64,000 nucleotides of DNA from an uncultured Clostridia bacterium (lineage in GTDB: Bacteria; Bacillota; Clostridia; Oscillospirales; Ruminococcaceae), in NCBI GenBank assembly GCA_947627455.1, contig CANQWC010000001.1, positions 62,001 to 126,000 of the forward strand, in the 5' to 3' direction. The notes under the pieces are model-generated. The model made no database searches and had not been told where the DNA came from. It saw nothing but the letters and a program-made list of their open reading frames with translations. The position numbers were made by a program, and so were the translations under genes. Below, in pieces: positions 26,012 through 33,438 of the stretch; within the stretch, counting starts at the first letter, position 1; every line of letters starts with the position of its first letter.

Positions 26012-28186
26012 ATGGACAGATATGTCGGGTTGAAGCTTGACGGAAGATATGAAATCACCGACCTTATCGGGGTCGGCGGAATGGCGAACGTCTATCGCGG
26101 AAGAGATATCATGGAAAATCGCGTGGTAGCCGTTAAAATTCTAAAGAGCGAATATTCCGAAAACGAGGAATTTGTCCGAAGATTCAGGAACGAGAGCAAG
26201 GCGATAGCGGTGCTTTCTCACCCGAACATCGTGAAGATTTACGACGTCGGATATGAAAACGACATGCAGTATATCGTCATGGAATATATCGACGGGATCA
26301 CCCTCAAAGAGTATATCGAGCAGCAGGGAATGCTTAAATGGCGGGACTGCGTGCACTTCACGATTCAGATTTTAAGGGCGCTCCAGCTTGCTCACGACAG
26401 GGGAATAGTTCACCGCGATATCAAGCCGCAAAACGTTATGCTTCTGTCCGACGGCTCGATAAAGGTGATGGACTTCGGCATCGCAAGGTTCAGCCGTGAG
26501 GTCGAGAACAACACCAACGAAAAGACGATGGGCTCGGTGCATTATGTTTCGCCCGAACAGGCGAGCGGCACACGCACCGACGAGCGCAGCGACATTTATT
26601 CCGTCGGCGTTATGATGTATGAAATGCTCACGGGGAGAAAGCCCTTCAACGGCGATACGCCCGTCGAGGTCGCGCTGAAGCATATGCACGAGGCGCCGAT
26701 TCCGCCGTCGCAGTATGTTTCTTCAATCTACCCCGGGCTTGAGGAGATAATTCTTCACGCGATGGAGAAGGAGCCCTCGAAGAGATATCAGTCGGCCTCG
26801 GGCATGATTAGGGACATCGAGGCGTTTAAGATCGACCAGAGCATCACCTTCGGCTATACGGATAAAAGAACCGAGAAGAAGCAGGAGCAGGAACAGCACG
26901 GCTCGGCGGCAAAGGAGAAGATAGCCTCGGCGATGGCCTCGATAAAGGCAAAGAAAAAGCCGAAAAAGGAAAAGCCCGAAAAGGTCAGGGAGCAGCCCGC
27001 GGAGGAATATGAAGAGGATTATGACGATGACGACGAGGTAGAGGTCAGGCACAACTATGCCCTGCCGATTCTTGCGGCAGTGACCTGCACGGCGGTTATC
27101 GTGGCGACGCTTTTTGTCGCGAACGTTATTCTCGGCGCGTTCAAGACGACGGCTTCGTCGGTGAACGATTATGAGCTTCCATATCTCATCGGAATGAATT
27201 TCTACGACGCGAGGGCGCAATACCCCGATATTCAGCTTGTCGCGACGGAGGAATATAACAACGAATACGCGGCGGGTCAGATAATCGATCAGGAAAAGGC
27301 TGCGGGCCGATTTGTGAAGATCGGCGACACGCTTAAGGTAACTGTCAGCAAGGGCACGAGGATTGTGAAGATACCCGACCTTAAGAATTATCACTACTCA
27401 TCGGCCTCTAAGGCTCTTGAGGACATCGGACTGACTTCGATTCTTGTTCAGATGGACAGCGACGACATCGCGAAAGACCTTGTGGTTCAGACCGACCCCG
27501 CGGCTTCGTCCGAGGTTGAGGAGGGGACGACGGTCAAGGTGTTCATCAGCCTCGGCCCGACGACTGAGGACACCATTGTGCCCTATGTCGTCGACATGGA
27601 CGTCGTCACCGCGAGATATGCCATCGAGGACGCGCACCTTACCGCGAAGATTCAGTATGAGGCGAGCTCGGAGCCGCGCGACACCGTTATTTCGCAGAAT
27701 ATCGAGGGTGGCTCGAACGTCGCGAGGGACACCGTTATAACGATATTCGTCTCTGACGGCTCGGGCGAGGACACCGACGTCATCGAAGACCCGTTCGGGA
27801 CGGTGACAGACCCGTGGAGCGACTATCCGTTCGGCGGCGGCGAGGAGGAGAACGTCGGAACGCCGAATGTCGAGCACGACGTAACAGTGCCTATCGATGT
27901 TCCGTCGACCGCGAGCCTGACCTATTTCGTGACATTCTGCTACTCGGGCACCGACGACCTTGTGATTCCGCAGTTCTCGCTCGACGGGCCTGCATGGGCG
28001 GGTTACAGCTATCAGGTCAGCCTCACTGGGTCGGGCGTCAAGACTATTGACGCATATATCCGCTACGGCCCGAGAATGCTATTTGCGGTGTATACCGTCG
28101 ACTTCGACAACAGAACCTACACCATCGATCAGTATAACCCGTCCGCGTTCAAGACGCTCGACGTCTTCGCAAGCGGCCAGTTCTGA
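26012..28186 (+). CDS. prkC: PASTA-domain Ser/Thr protein kinase
   Basis: 724 residues. A cytoplasmic kinase domain (1-270) has the Gly loop GVGGMANVYRG (20-30), Lys42, HRDIKPQN (134-141) and DFG (154-156). A Lys/Glu-rich linker leads to one transmembrane helix (about 350-376) and three extracellular PASTA repeats (about 390-595), which bind peptidoglycan fragments. A further domain of about 120 residues after an Asp/Gly-rich linker (about 600-724) is an extra not found in B. subtilis PrkC. Its function is unknown. Confidence 0.95.
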   Translation: MDRYVGLKLDGRYEITDLIGVGGMANVYRGRDIMENRVVAVKILKSEYSENEEFVRRFRNESKAIAVLSHPNIVKIYDVGYENDMQYIVMEYIDGITLKEYIEQQGMLKWRDCVHFTIQILRALQLAHDRGIVHRDIKPQNVMLLSDGSIKVMDFGIARFSREVENNTNEKTMGSVHYVSPEQASGTRTDERSDIYSVGVMMYEMLTGRKPFNGDTPVEVALKHMHEAPIPPSQYVSSIYPGLEEIILHAMEKEPSKRYQSASGMIRDIEAFKIDQSITFGYTDKRTEKKQEQEQHGSAAKEKIASAMASIKAKKKPKKEKPEKVREQPAEEYEEDYDDDDEVEVRHNYALPILAAVTCTAVIVATLFVANVILGAFKTTASSVNDYELPYLIGMNFYDARAQYPDIQLVATEEYNNEYAAGQIIDQEKAAGRFVKIGDTLKVTVSKGTRIVKIPDLKNYHYSSASKALEDIGLTSILVQMDSDDIAKDLVVQTDPAASSEVEEGTTVKVFISLGPTTEDTIVPYVVDMDVVTARYAIEDAHLTAKIQYEASSEPRDTVISQNIEGGSNVARDTVITIFVSDGSGEDTDVIEDPFGTVTDPWSDYPFGGGEEENVGTPNVEHDVTVPIDVPSTASLTYFVTFCYSGTDDLVIPQFSLDGPAWAGYSYQVSLTGSGVKTIDAYIRYGPRMLFAVYTVDFDNRTYTIDQYNPSAFKTLDVFASGQF

Positions 28187-28187
28187 T

Positions 28188-29060
28188 ATGCGGGGAATAA
28201 TTGTAAGCTCGTTCGGCGACTCTTTCAAGGTTCTTGCCGACGGTGAGGAATATACCGTTCGGGCGAGGGGAGCGCTCAGAAACAGGGCGGTAAGCCCCAT
28301 CTGCGGCGACAGGGTTGAGATTGTCGGCGAGGGCAAAGAGGCGGTTATATCCGAGATACTTCCGAGGAGAAACGAGATCGTTCGCCCGCCGCTCGCAAAC
28401 CTTGATATGCTCGTGTTCGTCTGCTCGACTGCCGAGCCGCCGCCGAATATTCTTAACCTTGACAAGTTCACCGCGGTTTCGGTCTATAAGGGCATTCAGC
28501 CCGTGATCGTTTTCACCAAGACCGACAGGGCTGACCCCGAGCGCTTTATGTCGCACTACCGAGGGGTTTTCCCCGTCTTTGCGGTGGATAACCTCACTGG
28601 GGAGGGCGTAAGTGAGCTTGTTGAGGCAATCAAAGGCAGGTTTTCGGCCCTCGCGGGGAATTCGGGCGTGGGGAAATCATCGCTATTAAACAACCTCTGC
28701 CCGAACATCAACGCCGCGACGGGGGAGATAAGCAAAAAGCTCGGCCGAGGGAAGAACACAACCCGAAGAACCGAGATTCACCCGCTGCCCTGCGGGGGTT
28801 ATATCGCCGACACGCCCGGGTTTGCGGCGTTTTCGACGGACAGATATGACATCATTTTCAAAGACGATCTTGCGGGGTGCTTCCCCGAGTTTGCCGAGTA
28901 CATCGGCAGGTGCAGGTATCAGGACTGTTCGCACACCAAAGAACAGGGCTGCGCGGTCATCGAGGCGGTAGAGGCGGGAAAGATCAGCAGATCACGGCAC
29001 CAAAGCTATCGCGAGATGTATGAAGAGGCAAAAAAGCTTAAGCCTTGGGAGCTTAAGTAG
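28188..29060 (+). CDS. rsgA: Ribosome small-subunit-dependent GTPase A
   Basis: 290 residues. A circularly permuted GTPase that helps the 30S subunit mature: OB domain (1-65), G4 TKTD, G1 GNSGVGKSSL, G3 DTPG, then the C-terminal zinc region with CRYQDCSH and a further Cys. ATG 28188 starts one base after the prkC stop; longer readings would lie inside prkC. Confidence 0.96.
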   Translation: MRGIIVSSFGDSFKVLADGEEYTVRARGALRNRAVSPICGDRVEIVGEGKEAVISEILPRRNEIVRPPLANLDMLVFVCSTAEPPPNILNLDKFTAVSVYKGIQPVIVFTKTDRADPERFMSHYRGVFPVFAVDNLTGEGVSELVEAIKGRFSALAGNSGVGKSSLLNNLCPNINAATGEISKKLGRGKNTTRRTEIHPLPCGGYIADTPGFAAFSTDRYDIIFKDDLAGCFPEFAEYIGRCRYQDCSHTKEQGCAVIEAVEAGKISRSRHQSYREMYEEAKKLKPWELK

Positions 29061-29138
29061 GCGCTAACATTTTTTCCTCGGCTGAATATTATGTAGTAAG
29101 CGGCTCGCCGCAATCATACATAATCGGAGGGAAGGCTT

Positions 29139-29228
29139 ATGAAGGTTATCGTCAAAAAACCGAGCAGATTGGTTGCGGGTTTCCTGCGCATGATTTTCGG
29201 CGTATCGAAAGACCGAACCTCCTGCTGA
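29139..29228 (+). CDS. spoVM: Stage V sporulation protein M
   Basis: 29 residues, MKVIVKKPSRLVAGFLRMIF then GVSKDRTSC. The basic N-terminus, the central Gly and the amphipathic helix ending in a basic tail match SpoVM of Bacillus and Clostridia. SpoVM recognises the curved forespore membrane and anchors SpoIVA and the coat. GGAGGG lies 8 nt before the ATG. Its place after prpC-prkC-rsgA repeats the B. subtilis order (rpe and thiN are missing). A CATACATAAT box at 29115-29124 is a possible sigma-E -10. Confidence 0.88.
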   Translation: MKVIVKKPSRLVAGFLRMIFGVSKDRTSC

Positions 29229-29288
29229 TGATAATTTGCCGATGCGAGCGCGTCGGCATTTTTTCTCGCGGGGCGCATATAATCGGGT

Positions 29289-29837
29289 ATGATAACCTTT
29301 TCGATAAAAAATCTTCGGATAAGCCTTACGTTCGGGTTTTTCCTCGTTCTGTCGCTTTCGGGCCTCGGGGGAATGGGCGGGCAGTCGCTTTTGTTCTGCG
29401 CCGCGCATGAGCTCGGCCACCTTTTCGCGATGTATCTCTTCGGGGTATCGGTCAGCGCGGTGAGATTCTATGGCGCGGGAATAGCGATTTTTGCCGACGG
29501 CGTCTCTGAGCTCTCAAAGCCGAAAAGAGCGGCGGTTTATCTCAGCGGGCCGTTAGTGAACCTTTTGCTCGCGGCGGTCACTTGCGAAAGCGCTCGGGCG
29601 GTGAATCTCTCGCTGTTTATGCTGAATATCCTGCCGATATCTTACTTCGACGGCGGAAAGCTTTTGGGGCTTGCGCTGGGCAAAAAATCATCGGCAGCGA
29701 AAATTATTTCGGCGATATGCTGCGCGGCGGTCGGGGCTGCGGCGGTCTATGCCCTTGTGAGGGCGGGGGACGCCCTTGAACCTCGGGCGCTGCTGACGGT
29801 CGGGTTCATCGCGATGGCTTATTTTCTGGATAATTGA
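29289..29837 (+). CDS. M50 site-2 protease-like membrane metalloprotease (SpoIVFB-like)
   Basis: 182 residues, short for the family. HELGH at 40-44 provides zinc ligands, and NILPISYFDGG (113-123) provides the third ligand Asp. About five hydrophobic segments place both motifs in the membrane, as in site-2 proteases. SpoIVFB of this family cuts pro-sigma-K. The position 60 nt after spoVM suggests a sporulation role, but no SpoIVFA partner or CBS domain is present, so the target is open. Confidence 0.75.
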   Translation: MITFSIKNLRISLTFGFFLVLSLSGLGGMGGQSLLFCAAHELGHLFAMYLFGVSVSAVRFYGAGIAIFADGVSELSKPKRAAVYLSGPLVNLLLAAVTCESARAVNLSLFMLNILPISYFDGGKLLGLALGKKSSAAKIISAICCAAVGAAAVYALVRAGDALEPRALLTVGFIAMAYFLDN

Positions 29838-29893
29838 GGCAGAATTTACAAATCGCGAAGAAAAATAAAACGAAAATTTTGCATATTGCACTA

Positions 29894-29922
29894 TTGATTA
29901 GTGCGAGCGGTTGTGATATAAT
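29894..29922 (+). promoter_or_regulatory. Sigma-A promoter of rplS
   Basis: TTGATT (29894-29899), a 17-nt spacer ending in an extended -10 TGA, and TATAAT (29917-29922). Confidence 0.8.
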
Positions 29923-29929
29923 ATTTAGG

Positions 29930-30058
29930 CATTTGAGTCTGCCCCTGTTGTGGGGGTAGGGTTTAGTTGCGATACTAAAGCGGATAGTCCTCTGGCTCCG
30001 TTAAAGCGGCCCACTGCGGCCGACTGGGGCGTATGAACATCTGAAAAATTAAGGAGGA
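29930..30058 (+). promoter_or_regulatory. Structured rplS leader, candidate L19 autoregulatory element
   Basis: About 135 nt lie between the promoter and the rplS start, with no ORF. They contain a CCCC-tgttgt-GGGG hairpin (about 29942-29956) and GC-rich arms around CGGCCCACTGCGGCCG (about 30007-30023). Length and position fit the L19 leader described in Firmicutes, in which L19 represses its own mRNA. I could not match the consensus by eye. Confidence 0.5.
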
Positions 30059-30067
30059 TTTTCAAGA

Positions 30068-30412
30068 ATGGATGCTCTGAAAATCATTGCAAATTCAAGC
30101 TTAAAGGAAACACCGCCTGAATTCAACATCGGCGACACCGTTCGCGTGTCGGTAAGGATTCAGGAAGGCGACAAGTCGAGGATTCAGGCCTTTGAGGGTA
30201 CCGTTATCGCCCGCAAACACGGCGGCGTAAGCGAGACCTTCACCGTCAGAAGAGTCGCTCACGGCTGTGGCTGCGAGAGGGTCTTCCCGCTTCATTCTCC
30301 CGTCGTTGAGAAGGTCGAGGTCGTTCGCAAGGCGAAGGTTCGCCGCGCAAAGCTCTACTATCTCCGCGACCGCGTCGGTAAGGCCGCAAAGACCAAGGAC
30401 GCAATTCGTTAA
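30068..30412 (+). CDS. rplS: 50S ribosomal protein L19
   Basis: 114 residues. It contains the family block [20 protein letters not shown] and [21 protein letters not shown], and the C-terminal [20 protein letters not shown]19 sits at the 30S/50S interface. AAGGAGG is 9 nt upstream. It ends with a strong terminator, so it appears to be monocistronic here instead of following trmD. Confidence 0.97.
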   Translation: MDALKIIANSSLKETPPEFNIGDTVRVSVRIQEGDKSRIQAFEGTVIARKHGGVSETFTVRRVAHGCGCERVFPLHSPVVEKVEVVRKAKVRRAKLYYLRDRVGKAAKTKDAIR

Positions 30413-30426
30413 GCAACCAAAAAAGG

Positions 30427-30455
30427 CAGGAATCCGAGAGGGTTCCTGTTTTTTT
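30427..30455 (+). terminator. Intrinsic terminator of rplS
   Basis: CAGGAATCC (30427-30435) pairs with GGTTCCTG (30441-30448) with one bulged T, followed by TTTTTTT. Confidence 0.85.
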
Positions 30456-30481
30456 GAGGGCGGGGGGGAGAAAGTAAAAAC

Positions 30482-30541
30482 CCGCCGAGCGAAGCGAGGC
30501 GGCTTGCGCGGAGGGGGTTCGGGGGAACCCGCAGGGTGCCC
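30482..30541 (-). repeat. Inverted partial module of the hairpin repeat, beside copy A
   Basis: The reverse complement of this stretch (GGGCACCCTGCGGGTTCCCC onward, then CCGCCTCGCTTCGCTCGGCG) matches the 5' part of copy C (50178-50240). It faces copy A head to head, so the region can fold back on itself. Confidence 0.7.
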
Positions 30542-30565
30542 CTGAGCCTCTCGGATTTTTTATTT

Positions 30566-30846
30566 GCGGGGACACCCATGCTGGGTTTCCCCGCACCCTT
30601 TCCGAGCATGGGTTGCCTCGCTTCGCTCGGCGGCCAAGGTGCGCAGCTCTTGTCAGAGCTGCGAATTATAAGGGGACGCCCTCTCTTGCAGGTCGTCCCC
30701 TCTTTCAAAACAATTCACTGAATTGTTTTTCAATTCACCCCTTGCGGAGCGCACTGCGTAAGGAGTTTCGCAGCCTGCGGGCTGCGACCAGAGGGCGCTG
30801 CCCTTTGGAAACCCGCAAGCCTTTTGAGAAAGGCTCGACCGAAAAC
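30566..30846 (+). repeat. Multi-hairpin intergenic repeat, copy A
   Basis: About 281 bp without a credible gene. Hairpins in order: GCGGGGA/TCCCCGC (30566-30594); CGCAGCTCT/AGAGCTGCG (30642-30663); GGGGACG/CGTCCCC (30672-30700); AAAACAATTC/GAATTGTTTT (30707-30729); CGCAGCC-TGCG-GGCTGCG (30769-30786); AGGGC/GCCCT (about 30791-30804); AGCCTTT/AAAGGCT (about 30818-30835). The same series occurs in copies B and C with compensatory changes. It follows the rplS terminator and precedes the lepB promoter. Confidence 0.85.
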
Positions 30847-30930
30847 TTTTAGTTTTTAAGCCGAAAAATTCTGACAATCTGATCTCTGATTTCTGTTTTC
30901 TTTGAGCGCGCATCTTTTTTCTCAAACCCC

Positions 30931-30959
30931 TTGCAATTTGGAAAGGTTTTTGGTACAAT
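30931..30959 (+). promoter_or_regulatory. Sigma-A promoter of lepB
   Basis: TTGCAA (30931-30936), a 17-nt spacer and TACAAT (30954-30959), 39 nt before the lepB ATG. Confidence 0.8.
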
Positions 30960-30998
30960 ATCACTGTATATCGCATTTGAAAAAGGAGTGTTTAATCT

Positions 30999-31574
30999 AT
31001 GCCTCTTAATCAGGGCAAGCCGAAGAAGAAAAAAGTCAGGCAGCCTTTTATCGACGAGCTGCTCGACTGGCTCAAGCCGCTCTGCAAAACCTTTGTGCTT
31101 GTCATAATTATTTTTTCCTTCGTCGCGAGAACAGCGCGTGTCGAGGGCGAATCGATGGAGCCGACCCTCATTGAAAATGATATGCTCGTCTTGTGGTCGC
31201 TCGGGTATAAGCCTGCGCAGGGGGATATCATCGCCTGTAACTGCGAGGGCCTCGGAAAGGTCATCGTCAAGAGGATAATCGCCTGCGGGGGTCAGGAAAT
31301 AAACATCGATTTCGACGCGGGAAAGGTCTATGTCGACGGCGTTGAATTTCTTGTCGACGGCATCGACAACTCTACCTTTGACCGCGAGGCAAATTACAGC
31401 TACCCGATGACCGTTCCCGAGGGGAAATATTTCGTGATGGGCGATAACCGCCAGCACTCGACCGATTCGAGAAGCTATTATGTTCAGTTCGTCGATCGCG
31501 ACGATATTCTCGGAAAGGCCGTTATGAGGGTTCTGCCCTTGAAAAAATTCGGGTCGCTTTACCCTAAAAGTTAA
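30999..31574 (+). CDS. lepB: Signal peptidase I
   Basis: 191 residues. A basic N-terminus and one membrane anchor (about 29-45) precede the outer catalytic domain. The Ser/Lys dyad is Ser52 in GESMEPTL and Lys91 in VIVKRIIACGG, and the family motif MGDNRQHSTDSR follows. It removes signal peptides from exported proteins. The ATG has AAAGGAG upstream. It heads lepB-rbgA-rnhB-yraN. Confidence 0.96.
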   Translation: MPLNQGKPKKKKVRQPFIDELLDWLKPLCKTFVLVIIIFSFVARTARVEGESMEPTLIENDMLVLWSLGYKPAQGDIIACNCEGLGKVIVKRIIACGGQEINIDFDAGKVYVDGVEFLVDGIDNSTFDREANYSYPMTVPEGKYFVMGDNRQHSTDSRSYYVQFVDRDDILGKAVMRVLPLKKFGSLYPKS

Positions 31575-31586
31575 GGACTGAGAAAG

Positions 31587-32450
31587 ATAGAAAACGATAT
31601 AAATATTCAGTGGTTCCCGGGGCATATGGCGAAAACGCGCAGGCTTATTTCAGAGAATTTAAAGCTTGTCGATGCCGTTGTTGAGGTTACCGACGCAAGA
31701 ATTCCGCGCTCAAGCCGCAATCCCGAGATCGATTCGCTTGTCGGGCAGAAGCCGAGGGTGATCGTTCTCAACAAAAGCGACACCGCCGACGAATCGGCGA
31801 CAAGGGCATGGCTTGAAAAATATAAAACCGACGGCATATCCGCGCTCGCTGTTGACTGCAAGGCGGGAAAGAACATCAACAGGGTCATTCCGACGCTCCG
31901 CGAAACGCTTAAAGACGTCATCGCGGCGAGGGAGTCAAAAGGAATGGTCGGAAGGCCGATAAGAATTATGGTCGTCGGGGTGCCGAACGTCGGAAAATCG
32001 GCGCTGATAAATAAGCTTGCGGGCTCAAAGCGCGCAAAGGTCGAGGATCGCCCGGGCGTTACCCGAGGAAAACAGTGGATAAAGCTTGACCTCGGCTGCG
32101 AGCTTTTGGACACCCCGGGGGTTTTGGCGCCGAAGTTTGAAGATAAGGAAGTCGCGCTGGCGCTTGCGTTCACGGGGGCGATCAAGGACAATATCCTTGA
32201 CATCGAGACGCTCTCGGTGATATTCATAAACAGGCTCAGAAGAATTTCGGCCGAGCCGCTTCGGCAGCGATACGGAATCGAAATTTCCGACGAAATGACC
32301 GACCTTGAGGTCATGGAGGCCATCGGCAGAAAGAGGGGCTTTCTAATCTCGGGCGGCGAGATAAACTATGAGCGCACCGCGATTGTTTTGCTCGACGAGT
32401 TCCGCTCTCAGAAATTAGGAAGAATAACCCTTGAGCTTCCCGAGGTGTGA
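31587..32450 (+). CDS. rbgA: 50S ribosome-assembly GTPase RbgA (YlqF), probable ATA start
   Basis: 287 residues if started at ATA 31587. A circularly permuted GTPase: G4 NKSD, G1 GVPNVGKSALIN, G3 DTPG, then the C-terminal rRNA-binding domain. RbgA drives late 50S maturation. The family-defining N-terminus NIQWFPGHMAK is encoded, but the first ATG (31626) is the Met inside it, and the only upstream room is 17 codons after the in-frame lepB TAA. No ATG, GTG or TTG occurs there. ATA 31587 gives an N-terminus of the expected length and has AAGGA 9 nt upstream; CTG 31578 is the other option. Confidence 0.88.
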   Translation: MENDINIQWFPGHMAKTRRLISENLKLVDAVVEVTDARIPRSSRNPEIDSLVGQKPRVIVLNKSDTADESATRAWLEKYKTDGISALAVDCKAGKNINRVIPTLRETLKDVIAARESKGMVGRPIRIMVVGVPNVGKSALINKLAGSKRAKVEDRPGVTRGKQWIKLDLGCELLDTPGVLAPKFEDKEVALALAFTGAIKDNILDIETLSVIFINRLRRISAEPLRQRYGIEISDEMTDLEVMEAIGRKRGFLISGGEINYERTAIVLLDEFRSQKLGRITLELPEV

Positions 32451-32451
32451 A

Positions 32452-33045
32452 ATGACGCTTTACGAATATGACTGCGAAGTCAGAAAGAAATACCCGATAA
32501 TCGTCGGGGTCGACGAGGCGGGCAGAGGGCCGCTTGCGGGCGATGTATATGCCGCGGCGGTGATTTTGCCAGAGGGCTGCGTCATCGACGGGGTGAACGA
32601 CTCAAAAAAACTCAGCGAAAAAAAGCGCGAGGCCCTTTTCGACGTTATAACCGAGGCGGCCGAGGCTTACTGCATCGCGACGGCAACCGTCGCCGAAATT
32701 GAGGAGATAAACATTCTTAACGCCGCTATGCTCGCGATGAAGCGGGCGATCGAGGGCCTCGGCAGAGAGTTTGACATCGCGCTCATCGACGGCAACAAAA
32801 CGCCGAATATCTCGGGGCGGGCGGTCTCGGTGGTAAAGGGCGACGCGACGAGCCAATCGGTGGCGGCGGCCTCAATCCTCGCCAAAGTCGCGAGGGACAG
32901 ATATATGCTCGGGCTTGACAGGGAATACCCTGAGTACGGCTTCGCGAAGCACAAGGGCTACGGCACGGCGCTTCACTATGAGGCGCTGAGAAGATTCGGG
33001 CCGAGCCCCGTTCATAGAATGTCATTCCTGAAGAAAATGCACTGA
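32452..33045 (+). CDS. rnhB: Ribonuclease HII
   Basis: 197 residues. It cuts the RNA strand of RNA-DNA hybrids and single ribonucleotides in DNA. Catalytic acidic residues are seen in VGVDEAGRGPLAG (Asp/Glu about 19-20) and ALIDGNKTP, with NDSKKLSEKKRE between. ATG 32452 is taken because it lies one base after the rbgA stop with GAGGTG upstream, and matches family N-termini. Confidence 0.96.
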   Translation: MTLYEYDCEVRKKYPIIVGVDEAGRGPLAGDVYAAAVILPEGCVIDGVNDSKKLSEKKREALFDVITEAAEAYCIATATVAEIEEINILNAAMLAMKRAIEGLGREFDIALIDGNKTPNISGRAVSVVKGDATSQSVAAASILAKVARDRYMLGLDREYPEYGFAKHKGYGTALHYEALRRFGPSPVHRMSFLKKMH

Positions 33046-33057
33046 GAGGGTGAGCAG

Positions 33058-33414
33058 ATGACCCCGCGAGAGATCGGCAATATCGGTGAGGACTTCACCG
33101 CGCGGTTTTTGGAGAAAAAGGGCTGCGAAATCATCTGCCGAAATTTCTGCATTCGGGGCGGCGAGCTTGATATCGTCGCGAAAAAGGGAAATCTTTTTCA
33201 TGTGGTCGAGGTCAAGACAAGGAAGAGAGGCGCTCTTTCAAGCGGCGACGAGGCCATCACCCCGAAAAAAATTTCGCGGATCTTAAAGGCCGCGAGCGCT
33301 TTTGCGGCCTCTCACGAGCTTGACGGAAGCATTGTTTTTGACGTCGCGGTGGTCGAGCTTGACGGCGATAAGGTCACGGATTTTAAGTATATTCAGCGGG
33401 CATTCACCGCTTAA
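33058..33414 (+). CDS. yraN: YraN-family (UPF0102) endonuclease-like protein
   Basis: 118 residues. The restriction-endonuclease-like core is visible: GEDFTARFLEKKG (Glu), GGELDIVAKKGNLFHVVEVKTRK (Asp, then ExK). The role in cells is unknown; the fold suggests DNA or Holliday-junction processing. It follows rnhB by 12 nt, a widespread pairing. Confidence 0.9.
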   Translation: MTPREIGNIGEDFTARFLEKKGCEIICRNFCIRGGELDIVAKKGNLFHVVEVKTRKRGALSSGDEAITPKKISRILKAASAFAASHELDGSIVFDVAVVELDGDKVTDFKYIQRAFTA

Positions 33415-33438
33415 AATTTTCCGAAAAGGAGTATGGGT

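Noticed and set aside
30482..30846. CRISPR array in the repeat-rich intergenic regions
   Set aside because: The repeats are long hairpins in single copies at separate loci, not short direct repeats with uniform spacers, and no cas gene is present.
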